Positions 41,520-52,900 of a DNA stretch of 64,000 nucleotides are shown here, piece after piece. The stretch is taken from assembly GCA_016706365.1 (NCBI GenBank), contig JADJJU010000002.1:372001-436000 (forward strand), given 5' to 3'. Both the position numbers and the translations under genes were made by a program. Position 1 is the first letter of the stretch, and the number at the start of each line of letters is the position of its first letter. Source of the stretch: Saprospiraceae bacterium. GTDB lineage: Bacteria; Bacteroidota; Bacteroidia; Chitinophagales; Saprospiraceae. Below the pieces are notes generated by a model that did no database searches, was not told where the DNA came from, and saw only the letters and a list, made by a program, of their open reading frames with translations.

Positions 41520-41552
41520 GAAGGTCGCTGGAAATCCGGTGGCCTACTTTTA
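41520..41552 (+). terminator. Probable terminator after the second orphan sorting domain
   Basis: AGGTCGCTGG-AAAT-CCGGTGGCCT forms a 10-bp stem with several G-U pairs, followed by ACTTTTAAAT. Downstream (41591-41640) is a 21-bp imperfect tandem repeat (AAACACTTCATTCGG, AAACTCTTCATTCGG). Confidence 0.6.
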
Positions 41553-41775
41553 AATAAGAGCAAAAGTATCCCCTTATCATATAATTAGTTTGGGAAAGCC
41601 AAACACTTCATTCGGAAAGCTAAACTCTTCATTCGGGAAATAGTACTCACAATTTTGACGGATTTTGCCAATGTTTATATCGGCAACATGGTAAACTCAA
41701 AAAGTTGCAATAGCAGGTATCTGAAAAGAAGTGTTCAATACCTGGATTCACAAGCACTTTAAAATTTCCAACAAT

Positions 41776-44700
41776 ATGAAAGTTTTCATTACAAAAAAAA
41801 TGGGCAGCTGTTTCGTATGCATTGCGCTAACATGGGCAGCCCTGCTGCTTTTGCCCTGCGTTGGCTACGCACAGACCTGGACGGCACAAAGCTCGGGCAC
41901 CACGCAAGACCTCTGGGGCGGCGTATGGGGCAGCGACGCCAACAACGTGTGGGCCGTTGGTGCCGGAGGCACCATCCTGAAATGGAACGGCAGTGTATGG
42001 TCGGCACAAAGCTCGGGCACTACGCAAACCCTCTACGGCGTATGGGGCAGCGATGCCAACAACGTATGGGCTGTGGGAAACAGCGGCACCATCCTAAAAT
42101 GGGATGGCAGCACCTGGACGGCACAGAGCTCGGGCACCACGCAAGATCTCTGGGCCGGCGTATGGGGCAGCGATGCCAACAACATATGGACCGCAGGCAC
42201 CAATGGTACCATCCTGAAATGGAATGGTAGTGTCTGGGCGGCACAGGCTTCGGGCATCACCAATAATTTTTATAAAATCAAGGGTGTCGATGCCAACAAC
42301 GTATGGGCCGTGGGTACATTCGGCGCTATTCGGAAATGGAACGGCAGCATCTGGACGGCACAGTCATCCGGTACCGGCTTGGCCTTATTTGACGTTTGGG
42401 GCAACGCTGCCGACAACGTATGGGCCTCGACTGGCAATAACACCATCCTGAAATGGAACGGCAGCGCCTGGTCAATACAGAACTCGGGCACCACGCAACT
42501 CCTGCGGGGCCTCTGGGGCAGCAATGCCAACAACGTTTGGGCCGTAGGCAACAGCGGCACCATTCTGAAACAGAGCGGTGGCGGCAACAGTTGGTCGGTG
42601 CAAACATCGGGCACTACGCAAAACCTGGCGGGCATCTGGGGCAGCAATGGTGGCAACATCTGGGCAGTTGGTACAGGCGGTACGATATTGTATTCTAATA
42701 ACCAATCGAACTGCATACCTCCCACCGTCTCCGCTCCCGCCGTCGTAGTGGCCAGCGAGAGCACATGCACCGCTTGTGTCCTTAGCGGCGGAGTAATAGC
42801 CCCGCCTACTACCACCTGCCCCACCGGCTTCACTCTACAATATTCTACCGATGGTGGTAGCAATTGGAGTAGCACGCTACCTACCTACAACCAAATCGCC
42901 TCCGTAACCGTGCTTACCCGATGTGTGTGCGATACGGATAACAATACAGTAAGCCCTGCAAGCAGTGTAACTACTGCGCCGGGAGCTTGTACGCCCCCTA
43001 ACACCCCCGTCATCAGCACCTACTGCATCGACGGCAGTACCACTCTTGGCGTAGCTGAACAAGCAGGCGCTACCTACTGCTGGCAAAATACAGCTACTGC
43101 AACATGGGAAAACGTAGGCAGTGCCGGGTTTTCAGCAGATCAGGCAGATTTCCAAAGTTTAGCATTTGATGGCAGTACGCCTTATGTGGCTTATACGGAT
43201 TATGGAAACAGTGGGGGAACCACGGTGATGAAATTTAACGGCAGCGCCTGGGAAAACTTAGGCAGTGCCGGGTTTTCAGCAGGATTGGCATTGTTCCAAA
43301 GTTTAGCGTTTGATGGCAGTACGCCTTATGTGGCTTATTGGGATGATGCAAACGGTGGCAAAACCACGGTGATGAAATTTAATGGCAGCGCCTGGGAAAA
43401 CGTAGGCAGTGCCGGGTTTTCAGCAGGATTGGCAAGTTACCAGAGTTTAACGTTTGATAGCAGTACGCCTTATGTGGCTTATCGAGATGGAGGAAACGGT
43501 AACAGAACCACGGTGATGAAATTTAACGGCAGCACCTGGGAAAACTTAGGAAATGCCGGCTTTTCAGCAGGAGAGGCAAATTACCAAAGTTTAGCGTTTG
43601 ATGGCAGTACGCCTTATGTGGCTTATCAGGATAATGCAAACGGTGGCAGAACCACGGTGATGAAATTTAACGGCAGCACTTGGGAAAACGTAGGCAGTGC
43701 CGGCTTTTCAGCAGGAGAGGCATTGTTCCAAAGTTTAGCGTTTGATGGAAGTACGCCTTATGTGGCTTATTGGGATGGAGGAAACGGTAACAGAACCACG
43801 GTGATGAAATTTAATGGTAGCACCTGGGAAAACGTAGGCAGTGCCGGTTTTTCAGCAGGAGTGGCATATTACCAAAGTTTAGCGTTTGATGGCAGTACGC
43901 CTTATGTGGCTTATCGGGATTTTGGAAACAGTGGTGGAACCACGGTGATGAAATTTAACGGCAGCAGCTGGGAAAACGTAGGCAGCGCCGGCTTTTTCAG
44001 CAGGAGAGGCAAATTACCAAAGTTTAGCGTTTGATGGCAGTACGCCTTATGTGGCTTATCAGGATAATGCAAACGGTGGCAGAACCACGGTGATGAAATT
44101 TGAAAGCCCTTGCATTGGCAGCAGCAACACCCTGTTGGTCAGTACCCCCGACACCTATACAATGGTGGTAAAAGATGCCAATGGCTGTGCGGCTACCGCT
44201 ACGCCTGTGACGGTAACAGAAATAACCTGCTGCCCCGATTTAACCGCTGCCGCCCCCGTCGTAGTGAGCAGCGAGAGCAGCTGCACCGCCTGTATTCTTA
44301 GCGGTGGAGTAATAGCCCCACCCGTTACCTCCTGCCCCGCCGGCTCTACCCTGCAATATTCTACCGATGGCGGTAGCAATTGGAGTAGCACGCTGCCTAT
44401 CTACAACCCAAGCGCCGCCGTAACCGTGCTCACCCGATGTGAGTGCGATACAGATACCAATACAGTAAGCCCTACAAGCAGTGTAACTACTGTGCCGGGA
44501 GTTTGTACTATGCCATCCGTCCCAACTGGAACATTGACTATTGTTAACAGCACCTGCACCAATTGCATGGTCAGCGGTGGCAGCATTGCCATCGGAACGG
44601 TGAACGGCACAGGCGGTACGTTGGAATATTCCACCGATGGCGGAATGAACTGGAGCGCCACACTACCGACCTACAACCAGACCGGCCCGGCGCAGACCAT

Positions 44701-47700
44701 TTTGGCGAGTGTATTGGCGGCCAACGGTTGCCGCAGCAATTCCACGCAAGTGGGACAAACTACGCCCGGCACTTGCACCACGCCATCCGCCCCGACGGGT
44801 ACTTTGGCCATCGTCAACAGCATCTGCACCAACTGCATGGTCAGCGGTGGCAGCATTGCCATCGGAACGGTGAACGGCACAGGCGGCACCTTGCAATATT
44901 CCACCGATGGCGGAATAAACTGGAGCGCCACGCTACCGACTTACAACCAGACCGGCCCGGCACAGACGATCATCGCTTCTGTATTATCCGTTAATGGATG
45001 CCGCAGCAGCAGCACCTCGGTGGGTGCGACAGTGCCCGGCACTTGCACCACGCCATCCGCCCCGACGGGTACTTTGGCCATCGTCAACAGCCCGCCCCGA
45101 CGGGTACTTTAACCATCGTCAACAGCATCTGCACCAATTGCTTGGTCAGCGGTGGCAGCATTGCCATCGGAACGGTGAACGGCACAGGCGGCACCTTGCA
45201 ATATTCCACCGATGGCGGAATGAACTGGAACGCCGCACTGCCGACTTACAACCAAACCGGCCCGGCACAGACGATCATCGCTTCTGTATTATCCGCTAAT
45301 GGATGCCGCAGCGGCAGCACCTCGGTGGGACAAACTACGCCCGGCACTTGCACCACACCTGCCGCCCTGACGGGTACTTTGGCCATCGTCAACAGCATCT
45401 GCACCAATTGCATGGTCAGCGGTGGCAGCATTGCCATCGGAACGGTGAACGGCACAGGCGGCACCTTGCAATATTCCACCGATGGCGGAATGAACTGGAG
45501 CGCCACGCTGCCGACTTACAACCAGACCGGCCCGGCGCAGACCATTTTGGCAAGTGTACTGGCACCCGACGGCTGCCGCAGCGCTTCCACGCAAGTGGGA
45601 CAAACTACGCCCGGTGCCTGTGTCACGCCATCCGCCCCGACGGGCACCTTGGCCATCGTCAACAGCACCTGCACCAACTGCATGGTGAGCGGCGGCAGCA
45701 TCGCCATCGGCTCGGTGATCGGCTCAGGCGGCACCTCGCAATATTCCACCGATGGCGGAATAAACTGGAGCGCCACGCTGCCGACTTACAACCAGACCGG
45801 CCCGGCACAGACGATCATCGCTTCTGTATTATCCGCTAATGGATGCCGCAGCGGCAGCACCTCGGTGCCCGGCACTTGCACCACGCCATCCGCCCCGACG
45901 GGTACTTTGGCCATCGTCAACAGCATCTGCACCAATTGCATGGTCAGCGGTGGCAGCATTGCCATCGGAACGGTGAACGGCACAGGCGGCACCTTGCAAT
46001 ATTCCACCGATGGCGGAATGAACTGGAGCGCCACCCTACCGACTTACAACCAGACCGGCCCGGCACAGACGATCATCGCTTCTGTATTATCCGCTAATGG
46101 ATGCCGCAGCGGCAGCACCTCGGTGGGACAAACTACGCCCGGCACTTGCACCACACCTGCCGCCCTGACGGGTACTTTGGCCATCGTCAACAGCATCTGC
46201 ACCAACTGCATGGTCAGCGGTGGCAGCATTGCCATCGGAACGGTGAACGGCACAGGCGGCACCTTGCAATATTCCACCGATGGCGGAATGAACTGGAGCG
46301 CCACGCTGCCGACTTACAACCAGACCGGCCCGGCACAGACGATCATCGCTTCTGTATTATCCGCTAATGGATGCCGCAGCGGCACCCTCGGTGGGACAAA
46401 CTACGCCCGGCACTTGCAACACCTGCCGCCCCGACGGGTACTTTGGCCATCGTCAACAGCATCTGCACCAATTGCATGGCCAGCGGGGCACCGGAACGGT
46501 GAACGGCACAGGCGGCACCTTGCAATATTCCACCGATGGCGGAATGAACTGGAGCGCCACCCTACCGACCTACAACCAAACCGGCCCGGCACAGACCATT
46601 TTGGCGAGTGTACTGGCACCCGACGGCTGCCGCAGCGCTTCCACGCAAGTTGGACAAACTACGCCCGGTGCCTGTGTCACGCCATCCGCCCCGACGGGTA
46701 CTTTGGCCATCGTCAACAGCATCTGCACCAACTGCATGGTCAGCGGTGGCAGCATTGCCATCGGAACGGTGAACGGCACAGGCGGCACCTTGCAATATTC
46801 CACCGATGGCGGAATGAACTGGAGCGCCGCACTACCGACTTACAACCAGACCGGCCCGGCACACGGACTTTGCCACCACACTCACCGAGCATTGCCACGG
46901 AACGGTGAACGGCACAGGCGGCACCTTGCAATATTCCACCGATGGCGGAATGAACTGGAGCGCCGCACTACCGACTTACAACCAGACCGGCCCGGCACAG
47001 ACGATCATCGCTTCTGTATTATCCGCTAATGGATGCCGCAGCGGCAGCATCTCGGTGGGACAAACTACGCCCGGCACCTGTGTCACGCCATCCGCCCCCG
47101 TTATTGACAATAACAATGGTCTGGCTTTGGACTGCAACAACCAGACCACCATGCTGAGCGTTGCCGCACCGGGTAATTACACCTGGGGACTCGATGGCAA
47201 TCCCTTTGGTGTCGGCCCGACAATCACTGCCAGTATAGGGGGAACGTACTCGGCAACGATTATGGCCGCCAACGGCTGTACGGCCACTTCTTTTGTCGTA
47301 GTGACTTTTACCCCCGACAACACACCGCCGACGATCACTTGTCCGGCTACGCAAACCTTGGTGCTTGGCGCAAATTGCACGGCGAACTTGCCCAACTACA
47401 CCAGCTTAGCCACCACGAGCGACAACTGTGGGGTTCAAAACGTAACGCAATCTCCGATAGCGGGAACCACAGTTTCTGCCCCAGGTAATATGATGGTAAC
47501 GCTCACTGTCACGGATATCAACGGCCTGACCAACACTTGCAGCTTCACGGTAAGCAAGGTGGACAACACGCCGCCGAGCATCACTTGTCCGACCATACAA
47601 ACTTTAGTGCTGGGCGCAAGCTGCACGGCAACGCTGCCCAACTATACGACCTTAGCCACAGCAGGTGACAACTGCGGGGTACAAGGCGTAACGCAATCGC

Positions 47701-49664
47701 CGATAGCGGGAACCACAGTTTCCGGCGCAGGTAATATGACAGTAACGCTCACCGTCACGGATATCAACGGCCTGACCAACACTTGCAGCTTCACGGTAAG
47801 CAAGGTGGACAACACGCCGCCGAGCATCACTTGTCCGACCACGCAAACTTTAGTGTTGGGCGCAAGCTGCACGGCCACACTGCCCAATTACACGACCTTA
47901 GCTACAACGGGTGACAACTGTGGCGTACAGGGAGTAACCCAGTCTCCTGCAGCGGGAACCACAGTTTCCGGCGCAGGTAATATGACAGTGACGCTGACTT
48001 CCACCGATAGCAGCGGCCTGACCAACACTTGCAGCTTCACGGTAAGCAAGGTGGACAACACGCCGCCGAGCATCACTTGTCCGACCACGCAAACTTTAGT
48101 GTTGGGCGCAAGCTGCACGGCCACACTGCCCAATTACACGACCTTAGCTACAACGGGTGACAACTGTGGCGTGCAAGGCGTAACCCAATCTCCGGCAGTG
48201 GGAACCACAGTTTCCGGCGCAGGAAATATGATGGTAACGCTCACCGTCACGGACATCAACGGCCTGACCAACGCTTGCAGCTTCACAGTAAGCAAGGTGG
48301 ACAACACGCCGCCGAACATCACTTGTCCTGCTACGCAAAATTTAGTACTAGGCGCAAGCTGCACGGCAGCGCTGCCAAACTACACGACCTTAGCTGTAAC
48401 GAGTGACAACTGCGGGGTGCAAAGCGTAACTCAATCGCCGGCAGCGGGAACTACAGTTTCCGGCGCAGGAAACATGACTGTGTCGCTGACGGTATCAGAT
48501 GCAAATGGATTGTTGGGTTCTTGTAGCTTTTTAGTTGTGAAAGTGGACAATACGCCTCCGATGCTCAGCTGCTTCAACCAAACAATCATCTTCAATGGTG
48601 AGCCGAGCATAGCACTCGACCCGGATGACCTGGTAGATGCTACAGACAACTGCGGCATACAAAGTATAAGCCTATCTCCTAACAGCATCTCCAGCAGCCA
48701 AGTTGGTCAGATAATTCCTGTACTTGTGACCGTCACAGATGTGAATGGTAATTCAGATAATTGTACCAGCCTAATAACAGTTAGCGGATTGCCTTCAGGA
48801 TGGAGCCAAAACATTAATGGTGTCGCTTGTGCAAATGGAAACAATATAGCATACAACGCATCAACTGAGGTTTGGACTGCTACCAGTACAAATTGTTATT
48901 ATAGTTCTCCTTTCACTTCTGATGCCATGGGATTTGGTCAAAGGACTTTATGCGGAAATGGCAGTATCACTGCTCAGGTGACTGGAATTAGCGGTACAGC
49001 TTTGGGCTGGGCAGGCATAGTCATGCGTGAGAGCAATGCTCCGGGTGCCAAGAAAGTACAGCTAATGACAAATCTTAGCAACTTCTTGCGCCGCGAGGTC
49101 AGATCAGTGACAAATGGTCCTGCCGTTCCACAGCAATTTCAGGCATTTAACAGATATTGGCTGAGACTTACCAGAACCGGCTCTCAGATTGTAGCGCATA
49201 GCTCTTCTGATGGTATCAATTGGGTCCAGGTTCTTGCAATAACTTTGCCTATGAACAGCTGTATTGAAATGGGTCTCGTGGTTACTAATTATAGTCAAAA
49301 TAGCACAGTGACTGCCACTTTTGATAATGTCTCGTACATCGGCAATGGTCCGTCGCCGATGTATACCATTCCGGGGGAGGGAGTGATCGAATCAGAGGAG
49401 CAATACCAGCCCGATTTCAGTGTTTATCCCAATCCTACATCCGGAGAATTGAATATGGACTTGCAGGAATACCTCGGCAAAAATGTACAAATAGAGTTGT
49501 ACAGTTTAGAAGGCAAGCTGATGCAATTGATTCAATTAGATGAAGTGCTGCAAAACTCACAAACCATACTGCTTGACAAATATGCCAGCGGGATGTATTT
49601 TGTGAAATTGAAATCAGCCGGATTACCGGATGTGACGAAGCGGGTGGTGCTGACGAAAGGGTAA
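41776..49664 (+). CDS. Surface protein H: two seven-unit propellers, 270-bp repeat array, HYR array, concanavalin-like domain, T9SS tail (frameshifted)
   Basis: Start ATG 41776 (MKVFITKKMG; a GTG at 41731 is also in frame). Signal peptide ends at LLLPCVGYAQ. Propeller 1: seven ~40-residue units (SSGTTQDLWGGVWGSDANNV, WAVGAGGTILKWNGS). A short cysteine module follows (LQYSTDGGSNWSSTLPTYNQ). Propeller 2: seven 48-residue units (WENVGSAGFSAG, LAFDGSTPYVAY, TTVMKFNGS). Then comes an array of ~90-residue units (GTLAIVNSICTNCMVSGGSI, STDGGMNWSATLPTYNQTGP, NGCRSGSTSVGQTTPGTC), five HYR units, the HYR-like and concanavalin-like blocks, and the T9SS tail. Breaks lie at 43993 (extra T) and at several places in 45080-46905. 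Joined length is about 2630 residues. Surface display is inferred. Confidence 0.8.
41872..42699 (+). repeat. Seven-unit beta-propeller array 1 in H
   Basis: Seven consecutive units of about 120 bp, each encoding W.AQSSGTTQ...GVWGSDANNVWAVG...TILKWNGS or a diverged form. Units 4 and 5 are the most diverged. Seven units equal one closed seven-bladed propeller. Confidence 0.85.
43105..44102 (+). repeat. Seven-unit beta-propeller array 2 in H, 144-bp period
   Basis: ACGCCTTATG recurs at 43177, 43321, 43465, 43609, 43753, 43897 and 44042. All spacings are 144 except the last (145), caused by five T at 43993-43997 where the other units have four. Units differ mainly in the short AY.D.GN... loop. 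Confidence 0.9.
44525..47090 (+). repeat. Irregular array of ~270-bp coding repeats in H
   Basis: Unit starts (GACGGGTACTTTGGCC or variants) lie at about 44525, 44795, 45067, 45105, 45368, 45639, 45896, 46166, 46433 and 46696, with a partial unit at 46900. The 45067 unit is cut to 38 bp. Two-base gaps occur at 46390 and 46420. A stretch is missing at 46480, and an odd junction with non-repeat sequence lies at 46862-46905. Several junctions shift the frame. Repeat collapse in the assembly or real unequal exchange would both give this picture. Confidence 0.85.
47315..48545 (+). repeat. Five 246-bp HYR-domain repeats in H
   Basis: Units read SITCPTTQTLVLGASCTATL, PNYTTLATTGDNCGVQGVTQ, SPAAGTTVSGAGNMTVTLTV and so on, each one HYR/Ig-like domain of 82 residues. 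The period is exactly 246 bp. The same unit forms a six-copy array in I. Confidence 0.9.
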
Positions 49665-49715
49665 AAAGGGTCTCATTAACTTAACAAAATTTTAGAATTA
49701 CAATTATTTCCAAAT

Positions 49716-49743
49716 AAGGGCCGCTGCAAATTAGTGGCCTTTA
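49716..49743 (+). terminator. Probable terminator after H
   Basis: AAGGGCCGCT and AGTGGCCTT pair with one bulge around GCAAATT, followed by TATAAAT. The T-tract is weak. Confidence 0.5.
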
Positions 49744-49791
49744 TAAATGTAAAAAAACAACGCACTTGCGCAATTTCCCGGTTTAATTTTA

Positions 49792-49855
49792 ATGAAATAA
49801 ATTGCGTTCTTTGCTATACGCACAAACTCAGTAGGCTTTTGGACTTTTTGGACTA
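49792..49855 (+). promoter_or_regulatory. Upstream block of I shared with G
   Basis: Second copy of the block at 38823-38880 (TGAAATAAATTGCGTTCTTT, GCTATACGC, GTAGGCTTTTGGAC). The rest of the spacer 49665-49980 holds only the terminator and AT-rich sequence. Confidence 0.45.
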
Positions 49856-49980
49856 GGTTGCAACTTTCAAAAGTACAACTTTGGTACCTGATTTTTTTAC
49901 CCCGATTTTCATATTTTCTAACAATGGTTCTGTTTTTGGAAACGGATCCAAGTCCTTACGAAACGTCAATCATTTAATTT

Positions 49981-52900
49981 ATGATCAACATGATGAACAA
50001 TACACTCAATAAGCTAAACCCCTACTCGCAGAGTGCCTGCGCAACGCGCATTTTCCCAGTGCTTGCTCCGGCCTTTCTGAAAGGCATAGGGATGCTGCTG
50101 CTTTTGATGGTGGCAGGGATCCCGAAAAGCTTTGCCCAGGATTTTCTTTGGGCAAAAAGTATGGGGGGCACTCTCACTGAAATTGGCCTTGGCAACGCCG
50201 TGGATGGTAGCGGCAACGTTTACACCACGGGATATTTCGAGGGCACTGCAGATTTTGATCCGGGCGCCGGGACGGCCAACTTGACAAGTGCGGGTAGTTC
50301 GGATATCTTTGTTTCGAAGCTGGACGCAAACGGCAATTTTCTCTGGGCAAAAAGCATGGGGGGCACTTCATTTGATGCTGGCTATGGCATCGCCGTGGAT
50401 GGCAGCGGCAACGTCTACACCATTGGATATTTCGGGGGTACTGTAGATTTCGATCCCGGCGCCGGAACGTCCAACTTGACCAGTGCAGGAATTGATGATA
50501 TCTATGTTTCGAAGCTGGATGCAAACGGCAATTTTCTCTGGATTAAAAGCATGGGGGGCTCTGCCGCTGATAATGGCTATAGCATCGCCTTGGATGGCAG
50601 CGGCAACGTGTACACCACTGGATATTTCCGGGTCACCGTAGATTTTGATCCCGGCGCCGGGACGGCCAACTTGATAAGTGCGGGAAGTACGGATATCTTT
50701 GTTTCGAAGCTGGACGCAAACGGCAATTTTCTCTGGGCTAAAAGCATGGGGGGGGGCACTGGAGATGATATTGGCATTGAGATAGCGATAGATGGTAGCG
50801 GCAACGTGTACACCACGGGATATTTCGCAGGCACCGTAGATTTTGATCCCGGCGCGGGGACGGCCAACTTGACCAGTGCGGGAAGTGCTGATATCTTTGT
50901 TTCGAAGCTGGATGCAAACGGCAATTTTCTCTGGGCAAAAAGCATGGGGGGCACCTCATTTGATAATGGCAATTGCATCGCCGCGGATGGCAGTGGCAAG
51001 GTTTACTCCACGGGATATTTCCAGGGCACCGCAGATTTTGATCCCGGTACCGGAACGGCCAACTTGACAAGTGCGGGAGATGGGGATATCTTTGTTTCTA
51101 AGCTGGATGCAAACGGCAATTTTCTTTGGGCTAAAAGCATGGGGGGCTCTGCCACTGATAATAGCTATGGCAGCGCCGCGGATGGCAGCGGCAACGTGTA
51201 CACCACGGGATATTTCGCGGGCACCGTAGATTTTGATCCCGGCGCCGGGACGGCCAACTTGACAAGTGGGGGAGTTCAGGATATCTTTGTTTCGAAGCTG
51301 GACGCAAACGGCAATTTTCTCTGGGCAAAAAGTATGGGGGGCACTGCCTCTGATATTGGCTATAGCATCGCCGTGGATGGCAGCGACAACGTATACACCA
51401 CTGGATATTTCGGGGGTACTGTAGATTTCGATCCCGGCGCCGGAACGGCCAGCTTGACCAGTGCTGGAGGTCTGGATATCTTTGTTTCGAAGCTGGGGCA
51501 AGACCTTGTGGTTTGCCCTACCATCACTGCTCCCTCCGTCACCCAACCCACCTGCGCCATCCCCACAGGTACCATCGTGGTGAATGCCACCGGCAGCGGG
51601 GCGCTGGAGTACAGCATCAACAACGGCAGCACCTGGCAAAGCAACAATACTTACGGCGGGCAAGCCCCGGGGAATTACAACATCAAAGTTCGCCTGCAAG
51701 CCAACCCGACTTGTGAGGCCACCTACGGAAGCAACCCCGTAGTGCTGAACTCACCCTTCACAGCCTCTACCACCACCGACATCTGGACGGGCTGCGTATC
51801 TACCAACTGGGCCACACCCGGCAACTGGGCGGATGGCAGCGTGCCTACCGCTGCGGATGATGCGACGATACCCAATGTGGCCAATGACCCTGTCATCATG
51901 GGCAGCACGGCGGCGCTTGCCAGGTCGGTGCTGGTGCAGGCTGGGGCCATGCTTACTATCAACGCGATGGGGAGCTTGACGATCAATAACTCGGCTGTCC
52001 ATGGCCTGGATAACTATGGCACAGTGGACAACAGCGGTGACATTATTGTGGGAAACACAACTGCTTTTGGTAATAATAATGGTGTTTTTCAACGCAGTGG
52101 CGCCCTATTTAGCAATAATGCAGGGGCGAGTCTGACCATTAATGCTGCTTACATCGGTATTCTTAATGCAGGTACAACTAACAATACAGGTACCATTGTA
52201 ATTGGGAATATTTCCTCATTGATCCATGATGGTATTCAAAATGGCGGCATATTCAATAACAATATCGGGGTACTATCAATATCAACCGTACAGGGGGATT
52301 TGGCGGTGTTAACAATAGCGGTACGTTCACCAACGCAGGTGGCATCACCATAGGTGATGTAGCCATATCCAGTCAAGATGCCTTAGAAAATTATGGCACT
52401 TTTATAAACGCCGCCACCGGTGAAATTTCGGTTGATAGGGGGGCCAATGGTATTTGGCATATTGTTGGTACCTTTCAAAATAGTGGAAAAATCACCGTAG
52501 GTTCTATTGCCAATACTGGAACGGGTATTCTAAGTTTAGTTCCATTCACTAATAATGCAGGGGCAGAAATCCACATAGACCGGGCGGGTAGCGGCATAGT
52601 CAGTACCAACGCATTTACCAATGCCGGTTTGATTCGAATGGGAGAAAATGCGCCCTTGACGGGAAGTGGTATTGCCAACGTACAAGGAGTTAATGCGGTG
52701 TTCAACAACAATGCAGGAGGCGACATCAGTATCAAACAAACTGCCGTGAATGGCGTAATGAATGAGGCCAACTCCACCTTCAACAACAACGCCTGCGCCA
52801 CGCTCAGCATCTTCGACAACCTCAACAATAGCGGTACGTTCACCAACGCGGGCTTGTTTACGGTAAATACGACTCAAGCACATACCAATTCAGTCCTCAC

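Noticed and set aside
44563..46367. Basic, His/Arg-rich open frames (for example RRHLAIFHRWRNELERH) in the 270-bp array of H
   Set aside because: They are out-of-frame readings of the STDGGMNWSATLP repeat.
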